A stretch of DNA of 64,000 nt from assembly GCF_023973825.1 (NCBI RefSeq), contig NC_090127.1:186001-250000 (forward strand), read 5' to 3'. Positions 37,417-49,300 of the stretch are shown here, in pieces. Within the stretch, counting starts at the first letter, position 1. Every line of letters starts with the position of its first letter. The DNA comes from Plasmodium brasilianum (taxonomy: Eukaryota > Apicomplexa > Aconoidasida > Haemosporida > Plasmodiidae). Under the pieces are notes generated by a model. It worked only from the letters and a program-made list of their open reading frames with translations. It was not told the origin of the DNA and did no database searches. A program made the position numbers and the translations under genes.

Positions 37417-38264
37417 ATGTACACATTCGTAAAAAAGGTTTCTAAATGCTTTGCTAGCGGATTCTCCTGGTGTAAAAGGTGCAGCAATAGGCATTAATAA
37501 AAATAAATAAAATTGAGTATTTATACAAACATATACATATGCATAAATTAGCATGTTTGTACAATAGTAGTATTACATAGACAAATTTAAATAAAAATTA
37601 ATTCATGATGTATGATGAACATTTTTAAAATAATTTCAGCTAAAATTATTTTATTACATATTTCAAGAAAATCTGTTCTCCTTTATTTTTATTTTAAACT
37701 ACTACTACATTATTCCACTTGCCTTACCTTTTTTTTGAAACGTTTAGTTTCAGTTATCGTAAATTTTTTAATGAAGATTATTTTTGGACGAAAGCAAACG
37801 TTGGACCATTTTTCATCGGTCTTATAACGGCACCCTACTGGTTTTCAGCTTTAAAAGTATAATTTTTACTTTTTTCTTTTTAATATTGTGTACTGCGTAT
37901 TGTGTATTTAGTATTTCCATAACGAAGATTCACCATTTACACAGTTGAATATTGTGTTCATATTTTCATTTTATATAAAAGTAAAATCTGAAAATTTATT
38001 TAATAAAAGTAAAGAAAAAGCTTCATATAATGTTCATGCTTTTTTTTTTTTTTTTTTCATTTTTACCTTTTTTAACTATAGAATATATACTGGACGTTGC
38101 GTTATGAACAATTAAATAAACAAGAAATATTATCTGACAGATTTACATGGTTATACGAAAGAATGCTAGAAGACGAAGTACATAAGACTCTCTTACAGAA
38201 GTTACCATCATATAATTTTAAAAATAATGGTCCAGAAAATATACTAGGGCCAAGCAAAATATGA
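37417..38264 (+). CDS. Small three-exon protein, probable mitochondrial or membrane subunit
   Basis: Hand-assembled: exons 37417-37469, 37754-37856 and 38082-38264, 339 nt, 112 residues, junctions in phase 2 then phase 0. An acceptor six bases earlier (37748) is equally possible and would add two residues. The N-terminus MYTFVKKVSKCFASGFS is basic and acid-free like a mitochondrial presequence. Exon 2 carries NVGPFFIGLITAPYWFSALK, a likely membrane segment, and exon 3 an amphipathic charged tail (RYEQLNKQEILSDRFTWLYERMLEDEVHKTLL) ending in GPSKI. The build (presequence, one span, coiled tail) is typical of small respiratory-complex or ATP-synthase-associated subunits of apicomplexans, but I cannot name one. 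The frame and splice agreement over three exons is the main support. Confidence 0.6.
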
Positions 38265-38619
38265 CTTTCTTTTCTGAATTTTATTATCATTATTACATCA
38301 TAGATATTATAGTATTTCATTTTTTTTTTTTACTAAAAATGTTTAATTTTTACCAAAATTTTAAAATTTAAAAGAAAAAGAAAAAAAGAAAAGAAATGAA
38401 AAGAAGTATATATTTTGGAAAAGATAAATTCGTAGCCTTTTCTATGTACCTACCTAATCGTCATTGCATAAATGTCGTATCTTTATAACATAGTAATATA
38501 ACGTCATGATTATCAAAAACTTTTTTTTTATTATTTTATCTTCATTATAATCATTATTGTAACAGTTACACCAGTTACAATAATTATTATTGTTAATAAT
38601 TCGCAAAAACATTTGAATA
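38265..38619. other. Short intergenic region
   Basis: 355 bp between two plus-strand genes, with poly-T near 38321-38331 and A/T runs. It must hold the 3' end of the small gene and the promoter of the methyltransferase gene. Confidence 0.55.
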
Positions 38620-39636
38620 ATGTCAGACTATCCCCAACTTAAAATAAATTTTGATTACATTTACAACAACGAAGAAGTTAGAAATAATGTGTACGCACCG
38701 AGTAGTGACACGTTTACTTTTATTGAAGCACTAGAAGATGATATTGAAACCATTTCGTCGGAAGTGAATATAGCCTTAGAAATGGGGTAACTTTTAAAAT
38801 AAAATAATATAATGTACAATATATAAATTTTACCGTAAAAGTTTTGCACACTTGTGGATGCGTATAAATATATACATGTATAAGTACATATATATATTTA
38901 TATACATTTAAACATTTGTAACCAATGACCATGTAAAGAAATGTACACAAAAATGACATTGCATTACTAAAAAAAATATATATATATTATATTTGTTTTA
39001 AAGAAAGCTGAATGTAAATTCGCAGTTTTTAATGTTTATGAAGATATATATAACTTCAGTCTTTTATTCATGAACTTACATTTATATTTACACATATGTG
39101 CCTATCAAAATGTATTACTAAATTCTTATAGAATGGGAAGCGGTTATTTGATTTTGTCCTTATATGAGATGCTATTAAAAAGAAACAAAAAAATTGACCT
39201 TCTTTATTGTATTGATATTAATAAAAATGCTTGTAATTGCGTAAGAAAATTAACGCGTGACAATAAAATTTCAAACGTTGAAATAATTAACAATGACCTA
39301 TTTAATAACATAAAGAAATGCCAACAGTTTGACTTAATCCTATTTAACCCACCGTATGTTGTAACTGGACAGGATGAAATGAATAGAACAGATATCGTAT
39401 CTTCCTACGCAGGTGGAAAACATGGAAGAGAAATAATTTTGAAATTTTTATTAAGTGTTCATGAATATGTTAGTAATAACGGAGTTATTTACCTACTACT
39501 GGAAAAAAAAAACATGCCAGATGAAATTATGAATAATGAACATATAACGGACAAGTTCAATTATACAAAATTAAAAGAAAAAAAAACATTAAATGAAACA
39601 ATTTTTATATTCAAACTTACCAAAAAGTTTTCATAA
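38620..39636 (+). CDS. N6AMT1: eRF1 glutamine methyltransferase, HEMK2/N6AMT1/Mtq2 family
   Basis: Two exons, 38620-38786 and 39132-39636, phase-2 GT-AG junction, giving 223 residues (human N6AMT1 is about 214). The splice rebuilds the SAM-binding motif I as LEMGMGSGYLILSL near residues 51-64, preceded by the family hallmark YAPSSDTFTFIEALE. The catalytic NPPY is at residues 128-131 (FNPPYVVTGQDE), followed by SYAGGKHGREIILKFL, matching the WAGGxxGRE block of the family. The enzyme methylates the glutamine of the GGQ motif of release factor eRF1 in complex with Trm112; claims of DNA N6-adenine methylation by this family are disputed. All expected catalytic residues are present. The long frame from 39070 without splicing lacks the N-terminal half and is not the real start. 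Confidence 0.93.
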
Positions 39637-40454
39637 AATTTTTCAAATATACTCAATTTTTCCTTTACCTGCCATTAGCTGCATATATGCTTATATATAT
39701 ATATATATATATACATATGTACTTGCAACATAATCAATTTAATGTAATTTGAATGCAGTTTTCACAACCAATCATAATTTAACCTACGTAAAATTTTTTC
39801 CTTCTCGTCCTACATGCATAGTATCGCATATTTGCGGAACTGTAATATTTATTGACATGAATATTTGAAATTTATGTTTATAAAAAATTTATAATTTAAA
39901 AAAAAAAAAAAATTTCCACAAACATACATTTATATATCAACTTTATTTTGATAATTTGTACTCTACTGAATTTATGCAAAAATTATACTTTATTGGTAAA
40001 TAGTAATAAACAAACAAGGAAAATATATCACATATATAATATATATATAAGCGTGGCTGCATAAATGAAGAAATAATGAAGGTTAAGCGAGAGGAAAAAG
40101 AAAAGGATGGGATATATAATGGAAGCTAAATAACATAACTTGTATATTATACAAATGAACAAATTTATATAATAAATACCTACACCACAACATGTGAAGA
40201 GCCAACGGAATAATAACAGAACTAAAATATAACGTTTTTTCTTCAATATTTTTTTTAAAAAAACTGCTCTTTTAAAATGTTGGAGTAAAAATTAAACCAT
40301 AAACTTAATAACTAATTATATATTGTAATGATTATCCATTTTGTTATCTACAAGCTTTTTAAAAAAAGCATAGTGTCCTTTTGTATCATCCCATCGTTTC
40401 TATTTTTATAAAATGCTATTTCTATTTCTATTTTTTTTTTTTTTTTTTTTTTTT
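39637..40454. other. Convergent intergenic region with a possible small gene
   Basis: About 820 bp between the 3' ends of the methyltransferase (+) and the R-SNARE (-). A (TA)n run lies near 39694-39713 and a 26-base poly-T near 40431-40456. Two GC-richer blocks at 40055-40140 and 40180-40225 are flanked by splice-like signals on the minus strand (see the separate candidate). Confidence 0.5.
40052..40400 (-). CDS. Candidate tiny spliced membrane protein (low confidence)
   Basis: On the minus strand two GC-richer, pyrimidine-rich blocks are each preceded by a good acceptor (TATATTTTAG; TTATTTAG) and the first is followed by a GTATTT donor. One splicing, beginning at an ATG near 40361, gives about 40 residues with a membrane-like core (SVIIPLALHMLW). 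Another frame across the same junction gives two membrane-like segments (RYILVLLLFRWLFTCC and IIYPILFFFLSLNLHYFF) but has no upstream ATG in view. On the plus strand the same DNA has only a 17-codon frame. I cannot decide the frame, and it could be part of the R-SNARE 3' UTR. Confidence 0.22.
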
Positions 40455-41795
40455 TTATATATTATAAAAGGACCAGATAAGGAAGATAAATATAACTATG
40501 GTTGAAACAAAGTAAATAGTAAATCTGTTATTTTCAAACCACATAAACAAATTTAATCTCATAGCTTCTCTTCTAAAACTTATATTTTCCTGATATAATT
40601 TTTCACTTTTGTTGACTAATATATCAATTTTCTCCCTTCTTTCTAATATTTTTTCAATATTTTCAATTATGATATTTTGAATATTACTAATTTGGTTTTT
40701 TATGTTATGTACATCATTAGACTCATAGTTATTGAATATTCGCTGATGAGATAAAAAATATGTATCATTATGAAAAATTTTTGTACTTCTTCTTGGGTAT
40801 AACTGTGTGTACTTATATGCATACTTATATATAAAATATATATATTAGAGTTTCCATGTCTTCTCACATTACAGTGCTCATAGCAATATTTTGTTTCATT
40901 CAACAATATGTTATTATCAAATAGAAAAAAAATAAAAATTAACAAACAAATAGATAAATAAGGTAGCTTTTATTTCATAATTACCATGTTTTCTCTCAAG
41001 ACAGGTTTAAATTCTTCATCCAGCGATAAAGTAATTAAATCAGAAGTGTAATTGAAGTGCTTAAAAAATCTGTAAAATTATATGAAACATACAAATTACA
41101 TGAAAATAAATAAAAAAAAAAAAAAAAAGAAGGTAGATATTAGAACGCCATAACTTATTAAGATTCGTTTTTACAAAATAAAGAAGAATATATTTCAAAA
41201 TTAACAAGTTACTATTTTACATTTTAGATATTTCATCTAGAAATGCATAGGGCGTTAGAAAACCCAATTCTTTGTCAGTCATAGCCATGAATGTGATACC
41301 ATTTTTCACAAGTTGGTGAAAAACGTAGCTAAAAATACATATTAAATTACGCATTATAAAAATGAACAACAATTATATTTTTACATTTTTATCGGATAAC
41401 TGCATGCTTATGGGTATTATGCTTTTGCATTCATATTTATTTACATTGTTATGCTCATTTTCCTTTTCTTTTTATTTTATAAATAGTACTTATCATATAT
41501 ATATGATTTTCTGCTGGAATGCGGCGGTATAATTTCAAGAAGTAGTCTGCTAATATTTGAAAAGTTTCCTCCAAATTCGGTATATTCTGCCAATACAGTT
41601 TTTTCTAAAAAAAGGAATAAACACATAAATGCACATGATAATTGTACATATTAGCTGTTATATATAATTACGTATATATATATACATATATATCATTACT
41701 CTTTTACAGCACGGTAAAAACTACGTGCATATAGTTTTATCTATGCATCTATAATTCTTATTACCTCTTGCTACTAAACCATAAATTATAGACAT
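40455..41795 (-). CDS. Longin R-SNARE, VAMP7 type
   Basis: Five exons assembled by hand: 41795-41765, 41604-41490, 41328-41221, 41069-40985 and 40742-40455, 627 nt, 208 residues; all phases agree. Residues 1 to about 110 form a longin domain (MSIIYGLVAR, LAEYTEFGGNFSNI, YVFHQLVKNGITFMAMTDKE, LTPYAFLDEIS, LSLDEEFKPVLRENM). The R-SNARE helix is about 120-185 with the central arginine in ILERREKIDILV, and a C-terminal membrane anchor spans about 190-207 (YFVSTIVIFIFLIWSF). VAMP7-type proteins drive fusion in the late endosomal/vacuolar or secretory route; which route applies here is not shown by the sequence. The length is close to human VAMP7 (220). None of the exons is long enough to stand out without splicing, so it is easily missed. 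Confidence 0.92.
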
Positions 41796-41954
41796 TTTTT
41801 CGTATAGGAAGAGTGATAATTTATTTTTTTTATTTCCGATTGAATGCAAGTAGAAAAATGCTAATTATTTTCTCAGGGTTAATATAAAAATGTTGTAAAG
41901 TTTTTTTTCTCCTTAATTTTGCCTTGTATGTTGAACAATATATTTTTAAACATA

Positions 41955-42215
41955 ATTATATATGTACATATACGTGTATATTCGTATATGTGTATATTAT
42001 TATATGTGTATATTCATATAAGTGTATATGTATATATGTGTATATTCATATATGTGTATATGTATATATGTGTATATTCATATATGTGTATATTCATATA
42101 TATGTATATGCGTATATGTATATAAGCGTATACGTCTATATATGCACAAGTACATATGTATAAGAGTACATATTCTCATATGTATATGTCCATATATTCA
42201 TACATGTGTATATAC
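41955..42215. repeat. Degenerate TATGTGTATATTCATA minisatellite
   Basis: About 260 bp of imperfect units of 12-18 bp built from TATATGTGTATATTCA and TATATGTATATGTG. Three overlapping open frames exist here only because the units lack stops; their translations are Tyr/Ile/Cys/Val repeats. The DNA is almost purely alternating purine-pyrimidine. Confidence 0.88.
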
Positions 42216-43024
42216 ATAAAAGATTTTTAACAATTAATTGAATGAAGGATAGTTTTTCAAAACTAAATAAATACGAGCAGTGTACAACATTTTGAAGGAA
42301 AAATATAATCGTTTATTTTGAACAAAACAAGTATAGTTGGAGAAAATAATAAAAAGTCTCAAAATGGATATAGGGAAATACATATAAAATTCACAAAAAA
42401 TGATATGTATTTGTGTATACACAAATATGTACATATATATATATATATATATATTTATATTTATTTTTTTATTTATTTACTTACGAGTTGGTATATAATA
42501 GGTGCCTCAAAAAAAAAATTTTTTTCCCTAAACGAGTGCAAAATAACTAAAAATTGAAATATTTGCTTAAAATGAATTATAATGAATGTATATGAAACTT
42601 AAACTAATACTTATACGTTTGAATGTATTGTATAAAAATAAAAATATGAAGTAGGAGCACTTTTTATATTTGACTGAACTTTAATTATACAATCTATTCA
42701 TCTTCCAAAAAAAAAAAAAAAAAAATGAAGCATAGATTAAACGGATAGAATGAACACTTCTGAAAATAATGAAGTCAAAAACTACGTTAGAAGTAAGAAT
42801 TTTTTTTTTAAACTGTATAACATATTTTAGGTATAAAAAATAACAGGCAATAAAAGAATAACATTTGAAAATTTAAATATGAATTCAGCTATTTATATAT
42901 ATATAGTTCTTGCTAAACTCCTTTTGAGAATTTTGTAAATTAGATGTAACATAAATTTATATTTTCCCGTCTACTTAAATATATATATATATTTTTTTTT
43001 TGCGCATTTCGTCGTAGTGATTCT

Positions 43025-43270
43025 TCAATTTTATGAGTATTTTATTTTGTTTCTTTTTATTTCTTAACTGTTTCTTATTTTTTCCGAATTTGTTTCGTAG
43101 TTGTTCCTTATCTGTTTTTTGTTTCGTAATTGTTCTTTAATTTTTATTAATATACTTCTTAGAAGTTCCTTAATTGTTCGTTAATTATCGCTAATACGCT
43201 TTTTAACAATTTCTTATCTGTTTTTTAATTGTTACTTAATTTTTTCTTATCTGCATTTTAACAGAATCTT
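43025..43270 (+). repeat. Thymine-rich repeat of TTCTTAATTGTT units
   Basis: At least eight imperfect copies of a 12-20 bp unit (variants of TTCCTTAATTGTT, TTCTTATCTGTTTTT, TTTCGTAGTTGTT). It is strongly T-rich on the plus strand and ends in a splice-acceptor-like TTTTAACAG near 43265, about 95 bp before the ABITRAM-like ATG. Confidence 0.7.
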
Positions 43271-43361
43271 AGCTATTCCATAACTCCTACCTTTAGGGCT
43301 TGTGTGAAAAATAGAACGTACATATATTAAAAGTTATACAAGCGTTCGAAAAAAAAAAAAA

Positions 43362-44321
43362 ATGTGCACATTTAATAGTAAGTCAGAAAAAATTTACAAG
43401 AATGTTATGCAGGATGTATTAGACGATTTGTGTGGGAAAAAACTAGATAATTATTATTTTTTAATAAATAAAAGAGAAGTAACTCCCAAATATTTTTCAT
43501 TAAGCAAAATAACTTTTAGGAATGAACTTATACTCAACTTAAAGAATGATCTTAAAGAAGAAGAATGTTTTGGTTTAATTTTTAATAATTCGGAAGTATT
43601 ACATAAAAAGTCGAAAAAAAAAATAAAAGAAGATCAATTAATAGAAAAATTGAAGTCATCAAATTTTATGATATCCAATGAAAAAATTATAGAAAAATTA
43701 AATATTTTATTAAAATTCAATAGAAACAAAAGTGACATAACTATAAAAGAAAATAATCTTCATTCATTACAAAATTCATATTCCTTTTATGATGATATAT
43801 TTTCCAAAGACTTCTACACAACTGAAGATAATTATGATTTTCAAATTTCTAAACAGCTAAATGGTTTATATATCTTATCATTATGCAAATACAGTAATTT
43901 CTTTTTTAATATATTGAATGATTTAAAAGGTAGCAATGATAAAAATTTCAAACTATTAATTAAAGAAAATGTAAAAATTGAATATGATCAAAGATTAATA
44001 AAGGCTGACACATCAGGAAAAAAAAAAAGAAATACTATTTTTATCAATGAAAATATGACTATTTTACAGATCATTTATAAAAATAAACCTTATAAAATTA
44101 GAAGTAAAATAAAAGGTTTTCACTGTGACATCAACGAAAATCTTATTGCAAACCCCCATATCTTATTTATGAGTATAAAAGATTCATGGATACTTATTTT
44201 GAAACACACAAATCAGGATTTACAAAAATGTATAACCCCAGATGAATATCAACAAGAACGAAAAGATTTAATATATCAATATAACATTCTCTTTGACTCT
44301 TTTGAAAAAAGTTCATTATAA
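43362..44321 (+). CDS. ABITRAM/Simiate (FAM206) family protein
   Basis: 319 residues, one exon as read. The C-terminal half matches the FAM206/ABITRAM pattern as I know it: a GKKKRNTIF block near 224, then a variable strand region, then KGFHCDINENLIANPHILF near 260 (the family has RGRLxEVNENLLxxPxLL), a strand pair (DSWILIL), and a terminal LxxxEYxxxR helix (ITPDEYQQER). The family has a lipoyl/GcvH-like barrel fold without the lipoylated lysine and is poorly understood; animal members are described as nuclear and actin-binding. The N-terminal half carries a Lys/Asn-rich insert of about 90 residues that is not seen in animal proteins. The ATG follows a 14-A run. An upstream exon cannot be excluded, because the acceptor-like TTTAATAG lies within the first codons. 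Confidence 0.65.
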   Translation: MCTFNSKSEKIYKNVMQDVLDDLCGKKLDNYYFLINKREVTPKYFSLSKITFRNELILNLKNDLKEEECFGLIFNNSEVLHKKSKKKIKEDQLIEKLKSSNFMISNEKIIEKLNILLKFNRNKSDITIKENNLHSLQNSYSFYDDIFSKDFYTTEDNYDFQISKQLNGLYILSLCKYSNFFFNILNDLKGSNDKNFKLLIKENVKIEYDQRLIKADTSGKKKRNTIFINENMTILQIIYKNKPYKIRSKIKGFHCDINENLIANPHILFMSIKDSWILILKHTNQDLQKCITPDEYQQERKDLIYQYNILFDSFEKSSL

Positions 44322-46336
44322 AATTATGTGCAAAGAAAAGGTTTTATTATGTATTCACACACATATATGTATATATGTGTAAGCATATGGGTTTTTGCTT
44401 TCTACTTTATTTTTAAGTTGATTTATGAAAATTAAAAAAAATTTTTCATCTCCATTCTTACGACTTTAATATCATATAAAGTTTATTTTAAGTTTTATTA
44501 TCAGTTCTTACGCGTAAAAAGTGCGGAGGTTTTTAAAACAAATGTGTTATATAAATTGAGCATAAATATGCTATATTCTTCATGCGTGTATATATATATA
44601 TCATAAATACATATATACATGCAAATGATGTATATATACGTATACATATATAGGTGCCCAATTTTATAGTCATAATGAATTTTTATATACAGGAAAAACA
44701 TTTTCAACTTATCAAACATTAAAAAAACAGTATATACATATATTTAGCATAAACAAATGGTAAATAAAACATAATGAAATTTAACAATTTAAAATAACAA
44801 ATTCAAAAAAAACTACATATATATAGCTAAAGATTTAATTTTGTTTCTTTTATTTATGATATGCATTATTATAGCTTCAATGTATATGACACCCAAGAGT
44901 ACAATATTTTTATTTTTAAGATAAAATTAAAAAAAAAACAATCAAATGTACATAAATTTTAATTTAATTGTTATGTTTGTTTTATTTTATTTTTTTTTTT
45001 TTTTTGTCATATTTATATTATTACATTTAATAAACACTATTAATTTTTATATAACATATAAAAAAAAAAAAAAATTCATTTTGGGGATCCTCTCTTAATT
45101 TGGAATAATTCCTTTTTTTTTTTTTTTTTTTGTATGTGTGTGTAATATTTAAATACGTTATGATAAAAACAAAAAGTGAATTCTATTAATTTAATAACAA
45201 CAAATTACATTTTTTTAAAAGGACTGTATGGAACATACATCTAAATATATAATTATTTTTGGTATTTTAAATATACTTTTTAACTTTAAATTAACATTAC
45301 ATACATGCAACATAAATATTTTATAGAAGAATAATGATGCTACAACCACAACGATATTATTTCTATATAATAATTTTTTTATTCATGTTAATTTCAAACT
45401 AATATATAAATCTTCTGACCATAATATATAAAACACTAATTTCACTTTTACTAAATAAATAGATATTTTTCCAACTTTCAAAAAAAAACTTATTTTTCCT
45501 CATAACTTTTTTCGTTCCTTTATCTTATTTTCGTTTTTCATTGAAAGCTATATAATTCCAATAATAATAAAATATTTATTACTTTTTTCAGAAAAAACCA
45601 AAAAGAGATATAGTTCTGGTAATAAATATAATAAGTACTATATTTCTGTAAAAAAGTGGTCTTGTCTTCTAAAATATTTTAAAACAAAAAAAAAAAAAAA
45701 ATGGTCCTTATTTTTAAAGTATGGCGTTTGCTCTAATTAAGCTTCGTGATTTATACACTTATTTAAGATATATTTTCATTGTGATTTAAAGTTACGCATA
45801 CTTTAAAAAAATATTACTTAAGGGAATGTTTTTTTTGTTGTTTTTATTATTTTTTGTTTTGTTTTTTTATTTTTTTAACGTATTACACCATACATTTTAA
45901 TTCTTCGTAAATATAAAAAGGATATATAAAAGAAAAAAGGTGCTCTAATTGTGTATTTATGGTAATCAAAATAATACAAAATGATTCTGTAAAAAATTAT
46001 ATTTATTATTATTTCTTTAGAATTACTATCTTATAATGAGTAATTTTTGTAAACGAAAAAAATTAAAGTGCATGGTGGCAAGAAATTCTGAGTATATGCA
46101 AGTGCCTACATACACATATACACATATATGTATATTCCAATTATTTAATTTTTCTTTTAAACTAGATCTAATTTTCAATATCTTCATCATAAAAACGGAA
46201 TGTTATAAGTTGTCTCCATCACATTTTTCTTAATTTAACAAAAAAATTTTATAGAATCTTCTCCATTTAATAAATAAATTACAAAATTTATTCTTTATAA
46301 AAACAGTAATCTTGTTTTTCTCCTATAAAACCATCT
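44322..46336. other. Convergent intergenic region
   Basis: About 2 kb between the 3' ends of the ABITRAM-like gene (+) and the LisH gene (-). It has many poly-A and poly-T tracts (44988-45004, 45111-45132, 45687-45700). Short frames near 44501-44719 and 46036-46233 have no support. Nothing else is seen. Confidence 0.6.
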
Positions 46337-49300
46337 TCATGACCAATACGGTCGACAAACAACCTCTTCTTCATTTGATTTCTCTTCTTTTCCTTTGGCT
46401 TCATTATTGGCTATTTTCTTCTCCATACTATTTTTCCTTTCATAATTTTGTTTTACATTTAAATTATACCTTTCCATATCAAGATATCCATCCACGTTAT
46501 CATCTTCGTTATTATTATCGTTATAATCATTAGTATGACCTTTATTATAATTCTCTTCATATTCATTATGAATTTTCTGACCACTTTTTTTTTCCTTTTG
46601 ACACAATTTTTCCTGCCCATTATGTTCATATTCCTCGTGGTCTTTATTCCCCCCTCCTGTTTCTTCGATTCCATCAACTTCTACTTCAACGTCAGAACCT
46701 TCCTCTTCGTCATATTCCACATGATCCTCATCATCAGAATCTACTCTTTCTTCATAGTCGACATTCTCCTCTTCTTCTTCTTCATCTATTTCTTTATTAT
46801 TCTCTTCATTATTTATTGTCTTTTCTTTCAATTTAATTATATTATTTATTTTACATTTTTTATTCCCTTTATTCAATGTTTTTAGAATAATCTTTTTTAA
46901 AAGCACATTATTAAGATCATTTCTATAATTTTCTACATCATTTATTTGTCCTTCTTTTTCATCCATTTTTAAAAAATTATTATAATCATTTGCTTTTTCC
47001 TTCTCTTTTTCAATACATTCATCTTCTTCATTTACTTCTTCCACCTCGTCTGCTCCTGTCTTATTCTTTGTACTGATACGTTCCTCTTCTATGCATACAT
47101 TTCCTTTATTGTAGTTGTTGTATCTTTCTGTATTATCATTATTACAGAATTCATGTTTTCCTAATTGTTGAACATCGTGTTCATAAGTTTGGTCAAACAT
47201 CATTACACCTTTAAGATCATTATTATTTACGTGAAACACTTTATCTTTATTATAAATAATATTTTTTTTTTTATTATGCAGGTAATTTGTAAAACTGAAA
47301 TTATAATCGCTCACATTAAAATGGTTCATTTTTTTTATGTTAACATTATTAGATGCGTTTTTATTTTCTATCATTGTGTCATTTAAATGCTTTTCATTTA
47401 CAGATGATGAACTTACAATTAATGTATCTTCTTTATTATTTTCAACACTGTTACTGTATATATCACAATTTGAATTGAGGGTATTTATTTCCATTTTTTC
47501 TTTATCATTTATAGCATTTTCTAAAGAATTAAACGAAAAAAAACTATTACTCTGCTTTAAATTTATGTAATCATCATTCATATTCTTATCATTAGTCATC
47601 ATTATATTATTATCACTAAAATGATTAATACTGTCTCGTTCGTTCAATTTACTAATACTATTAAGGGAACAATTATCCATATCTTCATTATTAAAATCAT
47701 AGGTGTTGTTATTATCATTACTAGAACCATTTTTTTTAATATCGTTAATAGAATCAATATTTTTTATATCATTATTATTATTAATAACATTACTATTACT
47801 AGTATCACTACTAATGTCATTACTATTACCATTATTATATTTATTATTAATTACTAACTTGTTATCTAATTCTTTATCTGGTACTTTTGGGGGTGTTTTT
47901 TCCAGCTTAATATTCTTGCAAATATTTTTTTTTTCCTTTTTTAAAGGAACTTTTATTGTCTTCTTACTATTAATTATATTTGAAGAAAATTCTTTGCTTT
48001 TCTTCTTTTTTTTTTTCTTTTTCTTCACAGATGAACTACTATTTTGCGAAATGCTCGCAAATATAGGTTCTCGTTTGCTTACATTGTTATAACTGTTACT
48101 ATTGCTTCTACTAATGATGTTGCTATTAATGTTGTTACTACCACTGTTGTTGCTACCACTGTTGTTGCTACCACTGTTGTTGCTACCACTGTTGTTGCTA
48201 ATACTGTTGTTGCTAATACTGTTGTTGCTAATACCATTGTTAGTATTATTATTATTGTTATTACTTATGTAATTTCCGTTATCACTTCCTTTATTCTGCT
48301 TTCGAAAATTACCTTTTTTATTTTTATTATTCACAACAATATAATCTTTCGTTGAAGTACGAGAATTCATGGATTGCATATTTTCACATTTGGATTCAGT
48401 CAAATTACTCTCTACCTTTTTCTTATGGTCAAGTAAAACACTGTTATTTATATCATTACTTTTATTGTTGTCATTAGGTTCTATTTGATTTGATTTGTTA
48501 GAAGACTTTATAACTTTAGCTTTCTTTCTTTTATTACCCGTGGTACTATTTGATTCCTCTTTTATGACGCTTTCATTTATGTCTGTAATATTATTGTTAT
48601 TGTTTTTTTTCTTATTTGAAGAACTTTTCTTGGTAGTTTTACCTTGCGCGAAGATATTTGCATAATTTCTTTTTATATCTTTAAAAGAAATATTGCTATC
48701 ATTGTAATTTAGGCTCGCGAATTTCGAAAAGCTGTTTCTATAAATATTCGGTTTATCGTTTACTTTCGATTTAACAACGTTATTATTGTTAACATTGTCT
48801 TTATTATTCTCATTACTGTTATCATCATTAACGTGATTACTGCTCACATTATTATTATTATTATCGCTATTACTTTTATTGTTATTGTTACTATTATCAT
48901 TATTGCTGTTATTACCGTTATTGCTGATTTTATCGTTATTATCGTTATTGTTGTTATTACTGTATTTTTTTTTATTACTGTAATTTTTTTTATTACTATA
49001 ATTTTTGTTATTACTATAATTTTTGTTATTACTGTAATTTTTGTAATTATTATTATTATTAGTACTAACACTACTATTATTACTGTTGATAATATTTCGA
49101 TTGTTACTTACGCTATTATTATTACTATTATCGTTTCCGTTATTATTGTTATTATCAAAAACATTACTGCTCGTAGTTAAACTGTTTAAATTATTACTAG
49201 AATTTTTTTCACCCTTACGAATTTCTATTTTGTTATCATCTTCTTCTGATAAATCATTTTCCTCATTCCAACATTCATGTCTTCTGAAAAAGGAGAAAGG

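Larger units (their letters stand above)
41796..43361. promoter_or_regulatory. Divergent intergenic region with two unusual repeats
   Basis: About 1.6 kb between the R-SNARE (-) and the ABITRAM-like gene (+), so it holds both promoters. It includes the TATGTGTATATTCA repeat at 41955-42215, a (TA)n run near 42433-42453, a possible short leader exon near 42750-42797 and a thymine-rich repeat at 43025-43270. Confidence 0.5.

Noticed and set aside
41919..42219. Three overlapping Tyr/Ile/Cys-rich frames
   Set aside because: Translations of a minisatellite that lacks stop codons in every frame.
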